Part shown: one piece after another, positions 32,185 through 40,796 of the stretch
How positions within the stretch are numbered: position 1 is the stretch's first letter
Layout of the letters: every line of letters begins with the position of its first letter
Assembly (NCBI GenBank): GCA_944322095.1
Contig: CALUNU010000017.1
Coordinates: 1-42,704 of the forward strand
Source of the DNA: an uncultured Alloprevotella sp.
Lineage (GTDB): Bacteria > Bacteroidota > Bacteroidia > Bacteroidales > Bacteroidaceae
DNA: 42,704 bases
Direction: 5' to 3'
Translations under genes and position numbers: made by a program
Notes under the pieces: model-generated
Databases searched by the model: none
Seen by the model: the letters and a program-made list of their open reading frames with translations, nothing else
Told to the model about the DNA's origin: nothing

Positions 32185-34647
32185 TCATTTTAGAAGGAAA
32201 CCATATTCGTACACCTTGGGCTCTATTTTCTGCGCCAGCGCCTTGAGCCGCAGGCGCAGAGCGGTGATGAGCTCCGTGTAGCGGGCATCGGCGCTGTCGG
32301 TGTTCATCTTTCCCTTTTCGTTCGTACCTTGGAAATAGAGACGGATGTCGTAGAGCGCGGCGTTGGGGTCGGCGTCGGGCTGGGTGTGGTAGTAGCGCCA
32401 AAGCTCGCGGCCCGCGTCCATCACGGCCTGGGCTTCGGGCGAGATGACGGAGGTATCGGCCTTTTCTTTCTTGTTGTTTTCGTTTTTCAGCCACGAGGTT
32501 TGTACCGGCCGGGCGCTTTTGAATTTACCGTTGATATAGTCGCTCATGAAGTGGCTCGCAAATTTTTCTTTCGCGTCCACCTCTTCCTCGGTGAATGGTA
32601 TCCAATGGTTCGTACCTTGCTGTGAACTAATTCTGTTTTGCCCGTGAAAAATAGTGTAGATGAGGCAGTTGGATTGAAATTCCTTGTCGGTTTCCCACCC
32701 CCCCCCATTATTTTTTGGGGAAAGAAACTGTTCCCGGTCGTTCAGCCAGTTGGCAGAGATGCAATGGCGGACAGCAAAGAAAATGCAGCCGATGTGGAAA
32801 TTGGATGGCGCGAAGCGAAAAATCGCAGCATGCGATTTTTCGCTTGAAATACAATTTGCGATATATACCAAGTTCTGGTTCTGGAAGTCGTTGCGGCCGG
32901 AGTTCATATGGCCATAGCCGTCTGTCTTGGACGGGCTGTTGTTTCTTATGAGCCATCGGCTGATGGGCTCTCCCGAATTGTCCGTCGAGCATATTTTTTT
33001 CCTTGTCAGGAACGTGCCGTCCCGGTCATAGACAGGGGCGGTTATCTGATGAAAGGGCTCTTTTTCCTCGGTTTTCCAGATGAAGAAACCTATCGGAAAT
33101 TTTCCTTTCACGTTGTCGAATGTATCGGCCGGCACTATGAATAATTTGCAGAGCTTCGCTTGGAAATGCTTGCGGAAATCGCGAAAATTTGGTGCTTGCA
33201 GAATTTTCAAAGTTGAAAATTCTGCAAGCACACATGATGGGATTTGCGTGTAAACTCTGAAGAAAAATTGAGCGAATAGCTCACTCGCGGCCTGTTTGAT
33301 TGTGCGCTTGTATTCGCCGTACGTGTAATGCGTGATGGCTGTACCTGCTTTGTTTTTTCCGCGCCCGCTCAGTTGTTTTGCGTTCCCGGCCTCCGCATAG
33401 GGCGGGTTGATGTAGACGACGAGTTTGCGGCGTTTCTCTGGATCGTTGATGATTTCCTGCAAAGGTGTGGGCAGCTTGGTGAACTGATCGTTTAAGAAGT
33501 CGAACTGGAACACGTGTTTTTCCAGTAGGTTCAGGCGCTTGCTGGCGATGAGGTCGTGCATGGCTTTGACGTCTTGCGCGTCGAGTGTTGAGGCCCAAAT
33601 ATTGTATTTGTTGGTCAGGCCGGCGAGCAGGTTGCCCGTGCCGGCGGCGCAGTCCCACACGTAGTATTCGTCCTGCCAGTCGTCGCCGAGCTCTTCGGCC
33701 AGATATTGCTGCGAGAGCTCCACCCATCTGCGTGGCGTGAAGTAGGAGCCTTTGCGCTCGCGCACGTCCTGTGGAACGAGCAGATCGCGGCGTTCGACGA
33801 TGTAGTCCCAGTATTCTCGTTTGGGTGGCCGGCTGTATCGGTTCCAGAACAGGGTATGGGCCTTTTGCTTGTCGTGGAAATCTACTTCCTCGAAATTAAT
33901 CGACCCGGTAGCCTTGCGGTGTATATTATATATGTACTTGTCGTTGCGCAACAGGACGAAAAGCTTTTCACGGAGCGATATGTTGTGCTCGCTCAGGATG
34001 TCTGCCAAGTAGAAGTCGGCATCTATGAGCCCCTCCCTCTCGGCTTCCGCCCAATCGATGTTGATCGAAGGCTTCACTTCCCCTACCCATTTCTGGTAGA
34101 TGTGGGTGAAGTTGTTTTTGTTGATGCGTATTTTCGAAAGGCTGCCTTTTTTCGCGATAAAGTTGCGGCGGATGAAGGTATGGAGTTCGTTCCCGTCGGT
34201 GTCGAAGCGGAAGAGCAGCACTTTGCGCTCGATGTCGGCCTTTACCTGCCCGTAGAGCTGGCGGAACTCTTTCGTTTCGTGGTCGCTGGGCGCCACGTTC
34301 CAATTGAAGTCGTTCTGGTAGAACACGTCAATGATGTCCGTATAGGGCAGAAAGGCAATTTTTTCCGCGTCGAACGCTCCGAGGAAAGCCGGCGGCAGAT
34401 GACTGTCGAACGTGTGTGCCTTTCCGATGGTCAGGATGAGCTGTACGAACGATTCATAGATGTCTTTGCGCGTGCCGGCCTTGGCTTCGGCCCATAGCAG
34501 CGACACCGTTTCGGGCAGCGTGCTGTCTTCCAGCGGCAGGGAGATGCAGAAATCTATTTTTCCGATGATCTGTGTACTGTCGAATCCGTCGAACCAGTCG
34601 TGTGCCACTTTGTTCTTCAGTTCTTCTTCCAATATGTTTCCGTACAT
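32185..34647 (-). CDS. single-chain restriction-modification enzyme (type IIG-like)
   Basis: 820 aa. The N-terminus looks like a PD-(D/E)xK nuclease: D32 in GKIDFCISLPL and E54-x-K56 in LLWAEAKAG. A helical linker leads to an N6-adenine methyltransferase: GSYFTP (300-305, motif X), DCAAGTGNL (from 332, motif I) and NPPYAEA (414-420, catalytic motif IV). The remaining ~350 residues are a target-recognition region. One protein would therefore both cut unmethylated DNA and methylate its site. It is clearly more AT-rich than its neighbours and has no partner genes, which suggests transfer. A G9 tract (32698-32706) and two long hairpins lie inside the gene, see those entries. Confidence 0.88.
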   Translation of the reverse strand: MYGNILEEELKNKVAHDWFDGFDSTQIIGKIDFCISLPLEDSTLPETVSLLWAEAKAGTRKDIYESFVQLILTIGKAHTFDSHLPPAFLGAFDAEKIAFLPYTDIIDVFYQNDFNWNVAPSDHETKEFRQLYGQVKADIERKVLLFRFDTDGNELHTFIRRNFIAKKGSLSKIRINKNNFTHIYQKWVGEVKPSINIDWAEAEREGLIDADFYLADILSEHNISLREKLFVLLRNDKYIYNIHRKATGSINFEEVDFHDKQKAHTLFWNRYSRPPKREYWDYIVERRDLLVPQDVRERKGSYFTPRRWVELSQQYLAEELGDDWQDEYYVWDCAAGTGNLLAGLTNKYNIWASTLDAQDVKAMHDLIASKRLNLLEKHVFQFDFLNDQFTKLPTPLQEIINDPEKRRKLVVYINPPYAEAGNAKQLSGRGKNKAGTAITHYTYGEYKRTIKQAASELFAQFFFRVYTQIPSCVLAEFSTLKILQAPNFRDFRKHFQAKLCKLFIVPADTFDNVKGKFPIGFFIWKTEEKEPFHQITAPVYDRDGTFLTRKKICSTDNSGEPISRWLIRNNSPSKTDGYGHMNSGRNDFQNQNLVYIANCISSEKSHAAIFRFAPSNFHIGCIFFAVRHCISANWLNDREQFLSPKNNGGGWETDKEFQSNCLIYTIFHGQNRISSQQGTNHWIPFTEEEVDAKEKFASHFMSDYINGKFKSARPVQTSWLKNENNKKEKADTSVISPEAQAVMDAGRELWRYYHTQPDADPNAALYDIRLYFQGTNEKGKMNTDSADARYTELITALRLRLKALAQKIEPKVYEYGFLLK
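32698..32706 (-). repeat. G9 homopolymer tract inside the restriction-modification gene
   Basis: Nine G on the coding strand encode Gly648-650. Adding one G by slippage leads, read by eye, to 23 new codons and then TAG, cutting off the last ~170 residues but leaving the nuclease and methylase motifs. Confidence 0.85.
32813..32845 (-). repeat. perfect 15-bp inverted repeat within the restriction-modification gene
   Basis: AAGCGAAAAATCGCA - GCA - TGCGATTTTTCGCTT, encoding about residues 601-612 in the target-recognition region. Confidence 0.85.
33192..33231 (-). repeat. perfect 19-bp inverted repeat within the restriction-modification gene
   Basis: Arms 33192-33210 and 33213-33231 around a 2-nt loop (GTGCTTGCAGAATTTTCAA and its complement). 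It encodes VLAEFSTLKILQAP (about 473-486), just after the methylase core. Confidence 0.9.
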
Positions 34648-34687
34648 AGGCTTGATGTTCGTTTAAAGCGGTGGGGTGCGTTACATG

Positions 34688-34695
34688 CAAATATA
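34688..34695 (-). promoter_or_regulatory. -7 box of restriction-modification gene
   Basis: TATATTTG on the minus strand, 40 nt before the ATG at 34647; no TTTG at -33. Confidence 0.5.
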
Positions 34696-34945
34696 AAGAT
34701 TGTTTCCGACATGGAGGTAGCGGTATTTTCTTTTTTGCGGAGTGCGGCATTGCGCATCTTGTATGTTCGTTTGTGTTCCGCCTGCCGCCAGCCATCTCGC
34801 CGGGTGGCAGGCGGAGGGCTGGGAGCGTGGTGGGGTGGGGAGGGGCATGGGGCACTTCCTTTTTCGGTGGCCGGGGTGGGGTGTGCTGCCGCACGGGCGC
34901 GCCAAAAATCCGTATTTCGGGGCTGTGTATGTGGGTGGGTTTTGT

Positions 34946-34953
34946 TATTTTTG
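34946..34953 (+). promoter_or_regulatory. -7 box of P-type ATPase gene
   Basis: TATTTTTG, 43 nt before the ATG at 34997. It rules out the longer upstream frame that begins at 34742. Confidence 0.55.
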
Positions 34954-34996
34954 CCCGCAAATCTTATGCTCTGAGAAAAAACGTAACATCTGCGAA

Positions 34997-37675
34997 ATGG
35001 AACAACCGAAACATCGACAAGGACTGACGTCCGAACAGGTGGCCGAGAGCCGCCGCAAGTATGGCGAAAACGTATTGACGCCGCCCAAGCGCGAACCGCT
35101 GTGGCGGCAGTTTCTCGAAAAGTTTGAAGACCCCATCATCCGCATCCTGCTCGTGGCGCTGCTGGCCTCGGTGGGCATCGCCTGCTTCGAATATCACGAG
35201 GGAGGCGACGCCAGCGTCTTCCTGGAACCGTCGGGCATCTTCGTGGCCGTCATGCTGGCCACGGGCATCGGCTTTTGGTTCGAGGTGAAGGCCAACCGGG
35301 CCTTCAACGTGCTCAACAAGGTGAACGACGACGACGCCGTGCAGGTGGTGCGCGACGGCCATGTGCAGGAGGTGCCCAAGCGCGACGTCGTTGTGGGCGA
35401 CCTCGTCGTGCTCAACACGGGCGTTGAGATACCGGCCGACGGAGAGCTCGTCGAAGCCGTGTCGATGCAGGTCAACGAGTCGTCGCTCACGGGCGAGCCC
35501 GTCGTCAAAAAGTCGGTGCGGCCTGAGGACTTCGACAAAGACGCCACCTATCCCACCAACTGCGTGCTGCGCGGCACCACCGTCGTCGACGGTCACGGCC
35601 TGATGTGCGTGGCCCACGTGGGCGACGCCACCGAGAACGGCAAAGTGTTTGTGGCCGCCCAGATCGACAACAGCGTCAAGACTCCTCTCAACCACCAGCT
35701 CGACCGCCTGGGCGGAGTCATCACGAAGGTGAGCTACGTGCTGGCCGGTCTCATCCTGGTGGGGCGCCTCATCACCTATTTCCACGGCTTGGAAGCGTTC
35801 GGGTGGGTCGACTTCGTGGCCTATCTGCTCCAAACGGTGATGATAGCCGTCACGCTCATCGTCGTGGCCGTCCCCGAGGGTCTGCCCATGAGCGTCACCC
35901 TCTCGCTGGCCCTGAGCATGCGCCGCATGTTGAAGACCAACAACCTGGTGCGCAAGATGCATGCCTGCGAGACGATGGGCGCCACCACCGTTATCTGCAC
36001 CGACAAGACCGGCACGCTCACGCAGAACCAGATGCGCGTGAGCGAGATGCGCATCTTCGGCCCGCAGAGCGAGCGCACCGACGCCTTCATGGCCGAGGGC
36101 ATCGCCGTCAACTCCACCGCCTTTCTCGATGCCCCGGCGGGCAGCGCGCCCCGCGTGATGGGCAACCCCACCGAGGGCGCCCTGCTCCTGTGGCTCAACG
36201 ACCGCGGCGTGGGCTATGAGGCCCTGCGCGAGGCCGCTCCCGTCGAGGAGCAGCTCACATTCTCGACCGAGCGCAAGTATATGGCCACGGTGGTGCGCTC
36301 GGCCGTGCCGGGCTGCGAGGGCCGTCGCATCCTCTACGTCAAGGGCGCGCCCGAGATTGTGCGCCGCCTGTGCGCCACGGCTGCGGGCGACGTCAGCGAC
36401 GCCGAGCTCAACGACCTCCTGCTGGGCTATCAGAACCAGGCCATGCGCACGCTGGGCTTTGCCATGCAGGAGCTCGCCGACGGCGACGCCACGATAGCCG
36501 ACGGCCGCGTGACGGCCACGCGCCTTACGTTCCTGGGTGTGGCCGCCATCGCCGATCCCGTGCGCGACGAGGTGCCTGCCGCCGTGAGCAGCTGCATGCA
36601 GGCCGGCATAGCCGTGAAAATCGTGACGGGCGACACGCCGGCCACGGCCCGCGAGATTGGGCGGCGCATCGGCTTGTGGCAGGAGGGCGACGGAGCCCGC
36701 AACGAGATAACGGGCCCCGAGTTTGCCGCCCTGAGCGACGAGGAACTGCGCGACCGCGTGCTCGACTTGAAAATCATCTCTCGCGCCCGCCCCATGGACA
36801 AGAAGCGCTTGGTTGAGACCTTGCAGGAGAAGGGCCAGGTGGTGGCCGTTACGGGCGACGGCACCAACGACGCCCCCGCCCTGAAGGCCGCCCACGTGGG
36901 CCTCTCCATGGGCGACGGCACGTCGGTGGCCAAGGAAGCCAGCGACATCACCATCATCGACAATTCGTTCCAGAGCATAGCCCGCGCTGTCATGTGGGGC
37001 CGCTCGCTCTACCGCAACATACAGCGCTTCGTGCTCTTCCAGATGACCATCAACGTGGCCGCCTGCCTCATCGTGCTCATCGGTGCCTTCCTGGGCACGC
37101 AGTCGCCCCTCACGGTGACGCAGATGCTCTGGGTCAACCTCATCATGGACACGTTTGCCGCCATGGCCCTGGCCTCGCTGCCCCCCACGCCCGAGGTGAT
37201 GCGCGAGAAGCCGCGCCGCCGCACCGACTTCATCGTGGCGCCTGCCATGTGGCGCGGCATACTGGGCATGGGCGCCCTCTTCACGGCCCTGCTCATCGCC
37301 CTGCTCGTGGTGTTCCAGCGCTACGACGTCACGTCGCTCACCGACTATTCGTGGCTGGCCGCTCCCACGGCCGAGGCTTTCCTCACGCCCTACGAGGAGA
37401 GCGTTTTCTTCACCATCTTCGTGCTCTTCCAGTTTTGGAACATGTTCAACGCCCGCGCCTATGCCACGGGCCACAGCGCCCTGCACGCTCTGGGCGGGAG
37501 CCGCGGCTTCCTGCTCATCGCGCTGGTCATCCTGCTGGGCCAGGTGGTCATTGTCAGCGTGGGCGGCACGATGTTCAACGTCTCGCCCCTGCCCGCGGCC
37601 GACTGGCTCGTCATCATTGCCGCCACGAGCCTGGTGCTGTGGGGCGGCGAACTGAAACGTCTGTTCAGCCGATAA
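34997..37675 (+). CDS. calcium-type P-type (IIB) ATPase
   Basis: 892 aa. Pumps a divalent cation, most likely Ca2+, out of the cytoplasm. An N-terminal cation-ATPase domain is followed by the actuator motif SSLTGEPVV, the membrane motif VPEGLPMSVTLSLA (PEGL as in Ca2+ pumps) and the phosphorylation site DKTGTLTQNQM (D336). The nucleotide-binding domain carries KGAPEIV, then TGDTPATAREIG and the hinge GDGTNDAPALKAAHVG. C-terminal helices complete about ten membrane segments. The start MEQPKHRQGL at 34997 fits the promoter at 34946. Complete, with its own terminator. Confidence 0.95.
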   Translation: MEQPKHRQGLTSEQVAESRRKYGENVLTPPKREPLWRQFLEKFEDPIIRILLVALLASVGIACFEYHEGGDASVFLEPSGIFVAVMLATGIGFWFEVKANRAFNVLNKVNDDDAVQVVRDGHVQEVPKRDVVVGDLVVLNTGVEIPADGELVEAVSMQVNESSLTGEPVVKKSVRPEDFDKDATYPTNCVLRGTTVVDGHGLMCVAHVGDATENGKVFVAAQIDNSVKTPLNHQLDRLGGVITKVSYVLAGLILVGRLITYFHGLEAFGWVDFVAYLLQTVMIAVTLIVVAVPEGLPMSVTLSLALSMRRMLKTNNLVRKMHACETMGATTVICTDKTGTLTQNQMRVSEMRIFGPQSERTDAFMAEGIAVNSTAFLDAPAGSAPRVMGNPTEGALLLWLNDRGVGYEALREAAPVEEQLTFSTERKYMATVVRSAVPGCEGRRILYVKGAPEIVRRLCATAAGDVSDAELNDLLLGYQNQAMRTLGFAMQELADGDATIADGRVTATRLTFLGVAAIADPVRDEVPAAVSSCMQAGIAVKIVTGDTPATAREIGRRIGLWQEGDGARNEITGPEFAALSDEELRDRVLDLKIISRARPMDKKRLVETLQEKGQVVAVTGDGTNDAPALKAAHVGLSMGDGTSVAKEASDITIIDNSFQSIARAVMWGRSLYRNIQRFVLFQMTINVAACLIVLIGAFLGTQSPLTVTQMLWVNLIMDTFAAMALASLPPTPEVMREKPRRRTDFIVAPAMWRGILGMGALFTALLIALLVVFQRYDVTSLTDYSWLAAPTAEAFLTPYEESVFFTIFVLFQFWNMFNARAYATGHSALHALGGSRGFLLIALVILLGQVVIVSVGGTMFNVSPLPAADWLVIIAATSLVLWGGELKRLFSR

Positions 37676-37690
37676 CCCTTTCCCCATCCA

Positions 37691-37726
37691 GCGTGCGGGG
37701 CCCCCGGTGGCTCCGCACGCTTTTTT
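37691..37726 (+). terminator. terminator of P-type ATPase gene
   Basis: GCGTGCGG paired with CCGCACGC followed by TTTTTT, 16 nt after the stop. Confidence 0.9.
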
Positions 37727-37749
37727 CGTAACCCCTCAACAACAAACTT

Positions 37750-38334
37750 ATGCCAACCGAGAAAGAAAAGGCCCGCCGGGGCCTGCTCTACGACGCCAAC
37801 TACGACCCCGAGCTCCTGCGCGAGCGCGCGGCCTGCGCCGACCTGCTCTTCGAGCTCGACCGCCTGCCGCCCTCGCACGAGCAGGAGCGCCGCGCCCTGA
37901 TAGACCGTCTGCTGGGCAGCACGCGCGGCGCCTGCTGCATCCTTTCGCCCTTTCGTTGCGACTATGGCTACAACATCCACGTGGGCGAAAACTTCTTTAT
38001 GAACGTGGGCTGCACCGTGCTCGACGGCGCCCCCGTGACCTTTGGCAACAACGTCTTTGTGGCCCCCGGCTGCGGCTTCTACACGGCCGGCCACCCGCTC
38101 GATGCCGAGCGGCGGAACGCGGGGCTCGAATATGCCTTGCCCATCCGCGTGGGCAACGACGTGTGGATAGGGGCCCACGTGTGCGTGCTGCCGGGCGTCA
38201 CCATCGGCGACGGAGCCGTCATCGGGGCCGGCAGCGTCGTCACGCGCGACGTGCCCCCCGGCGTGCTGGCCGTGGGTAACCCCTGCCGCGTTGTGCGCCC
38301 CATCACCGAGGCCGACCGCCAGCGGTATCGCTGA
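37750..38334 (+). CDS. maa: maltose O-acetyltransferase-like hexapeptide acetyltransferase
   Basis: 194 aa. Transfers acetyl from acetyl-CoA to a sugar hydroxyl. The N-terminal helical maltose-acetyltransferase domain (EKEKARRGLLYDANYDPELLRERAACADLLFELD) is followed by a left-handed beta-helix with hexapeptide repeats (IHVGENFFMNVGCTVLDGAPV). The catalytic His115 lies in FYTAGHPLD, and IGAHVCVLPGVTIGDGAVIGAGSVVT closes the helix. The real acceptor sugar cannot be told from sequence. It starts 23 nt after the ATPase terminator and is likely its own unit. Confidence 0.93.
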   Translation: MPTEKEKARRGLLYDANYDPELLRERAACADLLFELDRLPPSHEQERRALIDRLLGSTRGACCILSPFRCDYGYNIHVGENFFMNVGCTVLDGAPVTFGNNVFVAPGCGFYTAGHPLDAERRNAGLEYALPIRVGNDVWIGAHVCVLPGVTIGDGAVIGAGSVVTRDVPPGVLAVGNPCRVVRPITEADRQRYR

Positions 38335-38371
38335 CCGCCGCGCCGCCCGCCGCAAGGCCGTGGCAGGGGCT

Positions 38372-38712
38372 GTGCGCTATATGTCAAACCGTTAAAGCGG
38401 ACGCCCACCGTCGTCCGCCTTTTAGCGCGATTTTCGTCCGTCCATGGGGCTGCACAGTCGATCCATCCCATGGAATCAGATTTCCATCCCATGGATTCGC
38501 CGATCCAAGGGATGGAATTTTCGATCCAAGGCCTATTTCCGATGGGAAAATAGCCCCGAAACGTGCCATATAGTGGCGAAATCGACGTTTTCGGGCGTCC
38601 ATGCGGCGGGGCATTAGGCGGATGTGCCTGAACATCAAGCGTTTCTGATTTTCGCGTATTTGCGAACGAGAGCGCAGGCGCGCGAAAATAATCGATTCTC
38701 CGTGTTAAAAAA
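38372..38712 (+). repeat. 341-nt intergenic element, copy D
   Basis: Starts GTGCGCTATATGTCAAA and ends GATTCTCCGTGTTAAAAAA. It has the same length as A and B and aligns gap-free. The 5' hairpin GCGGACG (38397-38403) pairs with CGTCCGC (38412-38418). The 5' box CTATATG (38377-38383) is complementary to the internal CATATAG (38567-38573). The central array has two CCATCCCATGG units and two altered ones (GATCCAAGG). Forward orientation, upstream of the phosphoglucosamine mutase gene. Confidence 0.85.
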
Positions 38713-38741
38713 CAGCGGAGCGGACAGCATGGAGGGGGCGC

Positions 38742-38777
38742 CTTAGGAGGGGCGGCATTCCTGCCGCCCCTCCTAAG
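38742..38777. repeat. REP-like hairpin 1
   Basis: CTTAGGAGGGGCGGCA - TTCC - TGCCGCCCCTCCTAAG, a perfect 16-bp stem. No gene end is nearby that would need it as a terminator. Confidence 0.8.
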
Positions 38778-38791
38778 CCATCCGGGCGGTG

Positions 38792-38815
38792 AGAGACGCG
38801 ATGAATCGCGTCTCT
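38792..38815. repeat. REP-like hairpin 2
   Basis: AGAGACGCGAT - GA - ATCGCGTCTCT, a perfect 11-bp stem. From memory, close relatives of this palindrome occur many times in various bacterial genomes; not verified. Confidence 0.75.
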
Positions 38816-38830
38816 ACGCAGGCAACACCC

Positions 38831-38983
38831 AGCCTCGCGGCCCATATTTCCGCCACCCGAGGCTACTATTAGCACGGCCTCTTCGAGGCCTTCTCCATGC
38901 CGCGACGTTCCTTCCCGTCTGCGCGAGGAGCGATTTTAGGAGAGATGCCATTCCCGGCGCCCACAGTTCGGGGCAACGCCCCG
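38831..38983. other. multi-hairpin non-coding block
   Basis: Three successive hairpins: AGCCTCG/CGAGGCT (38831-38864), GGCCTC-TTC-GAGGCC (38876-38890) and CGGGGC-AAC-GCCCCG (38969-38983). No credible ORF. With the two hairpins upstream it forms a composite block that resembles a dispersed structured repeat or a remnant of one. Confidence 0.5.
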
Positions 38984-39117
38984 CACCGACATTCTCCCCG
39001 CCTCTCTCGCCGCCTCCGACGGCCCCGGACGGGCGCGCGTGGCGCAAAAGCTTCCGGGAAAGCGCAAGTTTTTATATTTTTTGTGCGAGGGCGATGGTTT
39101 CTTCCGCAAGTTATCCG

Positions 39118-39125
39118 TAAATTTG
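39118..39125 (+). promoter_or_regulatory. -7 box of phosphoglucosamine mutase gene
   Basis: TAAATTTG without a clear -33. It leaves a leader of about 165 nt before the ATG at 39297, which contains TTGGAGGAAAC 36 nt upstream of the start, too far to be a normal ribosome binding site. Confidence 0.5.
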
Positions 39126-39296
39126 TTGCACGAACGCGGGAAAAACCGTAACGTGCTGCGGACGGGCACCGTGCCGCCGCGCGCCGGGCGCCTTTCCTGC
39201 CGTCGGCCCGCCCACGCGGGGGCAGCCGTCGCCGCCGGCGGGCGGCACATTGGAGGAAACCCATACAAACCAACTCATATTTACGAATTACATACC

Positions 39297-40691
39297 ATGA
39301 CATTAATCAAGTCGATCTCGGGATTTCGCGGCACCATCGGAGGTAAGCCGGGAGACACCCTCAATCCGCTCGACATCGTTAAATCGGTGTCGGCATACGC
39401 CACCTTGCGCCACCGCGTGGAAAAGAGCTATACGCGCAAGATAATCGTGGGCCGTGATGCCCGTATCTCCGGTGAAATGGTATCGCACGTGGTGTGCGGT
39501 ACGCTGCTCGGCATGGGCTTCGACGTTCTCAACATCGGGCTGGCCTCGACGCCCACGACGGAGCTTGCCGTGACGATGGAGAAAGCCTGCGGCGGCATCA
39601 TCATCACCGCCAGTCACAACCCGCGCCAGTGGAACGCTTTGAAGTTCCTCAACGAGAAGGGCGAGTTCCTGCCCCCCGAAGAGGCATCGGAGGTAGTGCG
39701 TCTAGCCAACAAGGGCGACTTCGACTATGCCGATGTCGACCATCTGGGCAACTATACGAAGAACTTCTACTACGACCAGCGCCATATCGACCTGGTGAAG
39801 AACCTGGCCCTCGTCGACGTCGAGGCCATCCGTGCCGCCAACTTCCGCGTGGCCATCGACACGGTCAACTCCGTGGGCGGCGTCATCCTGCCAAAACTGT
39901 TGGGGCAGCTGGGCGTCTCGAAGGTGACGGGGCTTTATACCGATCCGACGGGCGATTTCAGCCATAATCCCGAGCCGCTCGAGCAGAACCTGACAGCCTT
40001 GATGGACCTGATGCGCAAGGGCGAGCACGACATAGCTTTTGCCGTCGACCCCGACGTCGACCGCCTTGCCATCGTCTGTGAGGACGGGCGCATGTATGGC
40101 GAGGAGTATACGCTCGTCACCTGTGCCGACTACGTGCTGCAGCACACGCCGGGCAACACCGTCTCGAACCTGAGCTCCACGCGTGCCCTGCGCGACGTGA
40201 CCGAGAAATACGGCTGCTCCTACACCCCCTCGGCCGTGGGCGAGGTCAACGTCGTGACGAAGATGAAGGAAACGGGCGCCGTCATCGGCGGCGAAGGCAA
40301 CGGCGGCGTCATCTATCCGCAGGCCCACTACGGCCGCGACGCCCTGGTGGGCATCGCCCTCATCCTGACCTATCTGGCCAAGAAAAAGATGAAAGCCAGC
40401 GAGCTGCGCGCCACCTATCCTCCTTATTTTATCGCCAAGAACCGCATCGACCTGACACCCGGCACCGACATCTTTGCCATCCTGCAAAAGGTCAAGGAGG
40501 TGTATAAGAACGAACACGTCACCGACATCGACGGCGTCAAGATCGACTTTGCCGACAAGTGGGTTCACCTGCGCAAGAGCAACACCGAGCCCATCATCCG
40601 CGTCTATTCCGAGGCTCACACCATGGAAGAAGCCGATGCTCTGGGCAAGCAGATCATGGATATAGTCTATTCGATGACGACCAGCAACTGA
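39297..40691 (+). CDS. glmM: phosphoglucosamine mutase / phosphohexomutase
   Basis: 464 aa. Converts glucosamine-6-phosphate to glucosamine-1-phosphate for cell-wall and LPS precursors. The catalytic serine S106 lies in IIITASHNPRQWN, the metal loop is AVDPDVDRLA, the sugar loop GGEGNGG, and the phosphate-binding site near the C-terminus RKSNTEPIIRVYSEA. The start MTLIKSISGFRGTIGG at 39297 matches the family; the upstream in-frame extension is rejected because the promoter lies inside it. The enzyme class is certain, but the exact sugar (glucosamine or mannose/glucose) is less so. Confidence 0.93.
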   Translation: MTLIKSISGFRGTIGGKPGDTLNPLDIVKSVSAYATLRHRVEKSYTRKIIVGRDARISGEMVSHVVCGTLLGMGFDVLNIGLASTPTTELAVTMEKACGGIIITASHNPRQWNALKFLNEKGEFLPPEEASEVVRLANKGDFDYADVDHLGNYTKNFYYDQRHIDLVKNLALVDVEAIRAANFRVAIDTVNSVGGVILPKLLGQLGVSKVTGLYTDPTGDFSHNPEPLEQNLTALMDLMRKGEHDIAFAVDPDVDRLAIVCEDGRMYGEEYTLVTCADYVLQHTPGNTVSNLSSTRALRDVTEKYGCSYTPSAVGEVNVVTKMKETGAVIGGEGNGGVIYPQAHYGRDALVGIALILTYLAKKKMKASELRATYPPYFIAKNRIDLTPGTDIFAILQKVKEVYKNEHVTDIDGVKIDFADKWVHLRKSNTEPIIRVYSEAHTMEEADALGKQIMDIVYSMTTSN

Positions 40692-40720
40692 CGCTTGCGG
40701 TCGCGAGACCGACTGAAAGG

Positions 40721-40759
40721 AAAGGGCCTGCGGAGAGCTTGCTCCCCGCAGACCCTTTT
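40721..40759 (+). terminator. terminator after phosphoglucosamine mutase gene
   Basis: AAAGGG-CTGCGG-GAGC / GCTC-CCGCAG-CCCTTT with two single mismatches and a TT loop, ending in TTTT. Confidence 0.8.
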
Positions 40760-40796
40760 ACAGCATAAAGAACACACGACATCCAAACAATTACTC

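Larger units (their letters stand above)
34648..34996. other. divergent intergenic region
   Basis: 349 nt between the restriction-modification gene and the P-type ATPase. It holds both promoters and a hairpin TCCGCCTGCC/GGCAGGCGGA at 34777-34815 with a 19-nt loop. No coding potential seen. Confidence 0.6.

Noticed and set aside
34964..37687. 907-codon open frame opposite the P-type ATPase
   Set aside because: Same reason: a shadow of a complete, motif-rich gene on the other strand.
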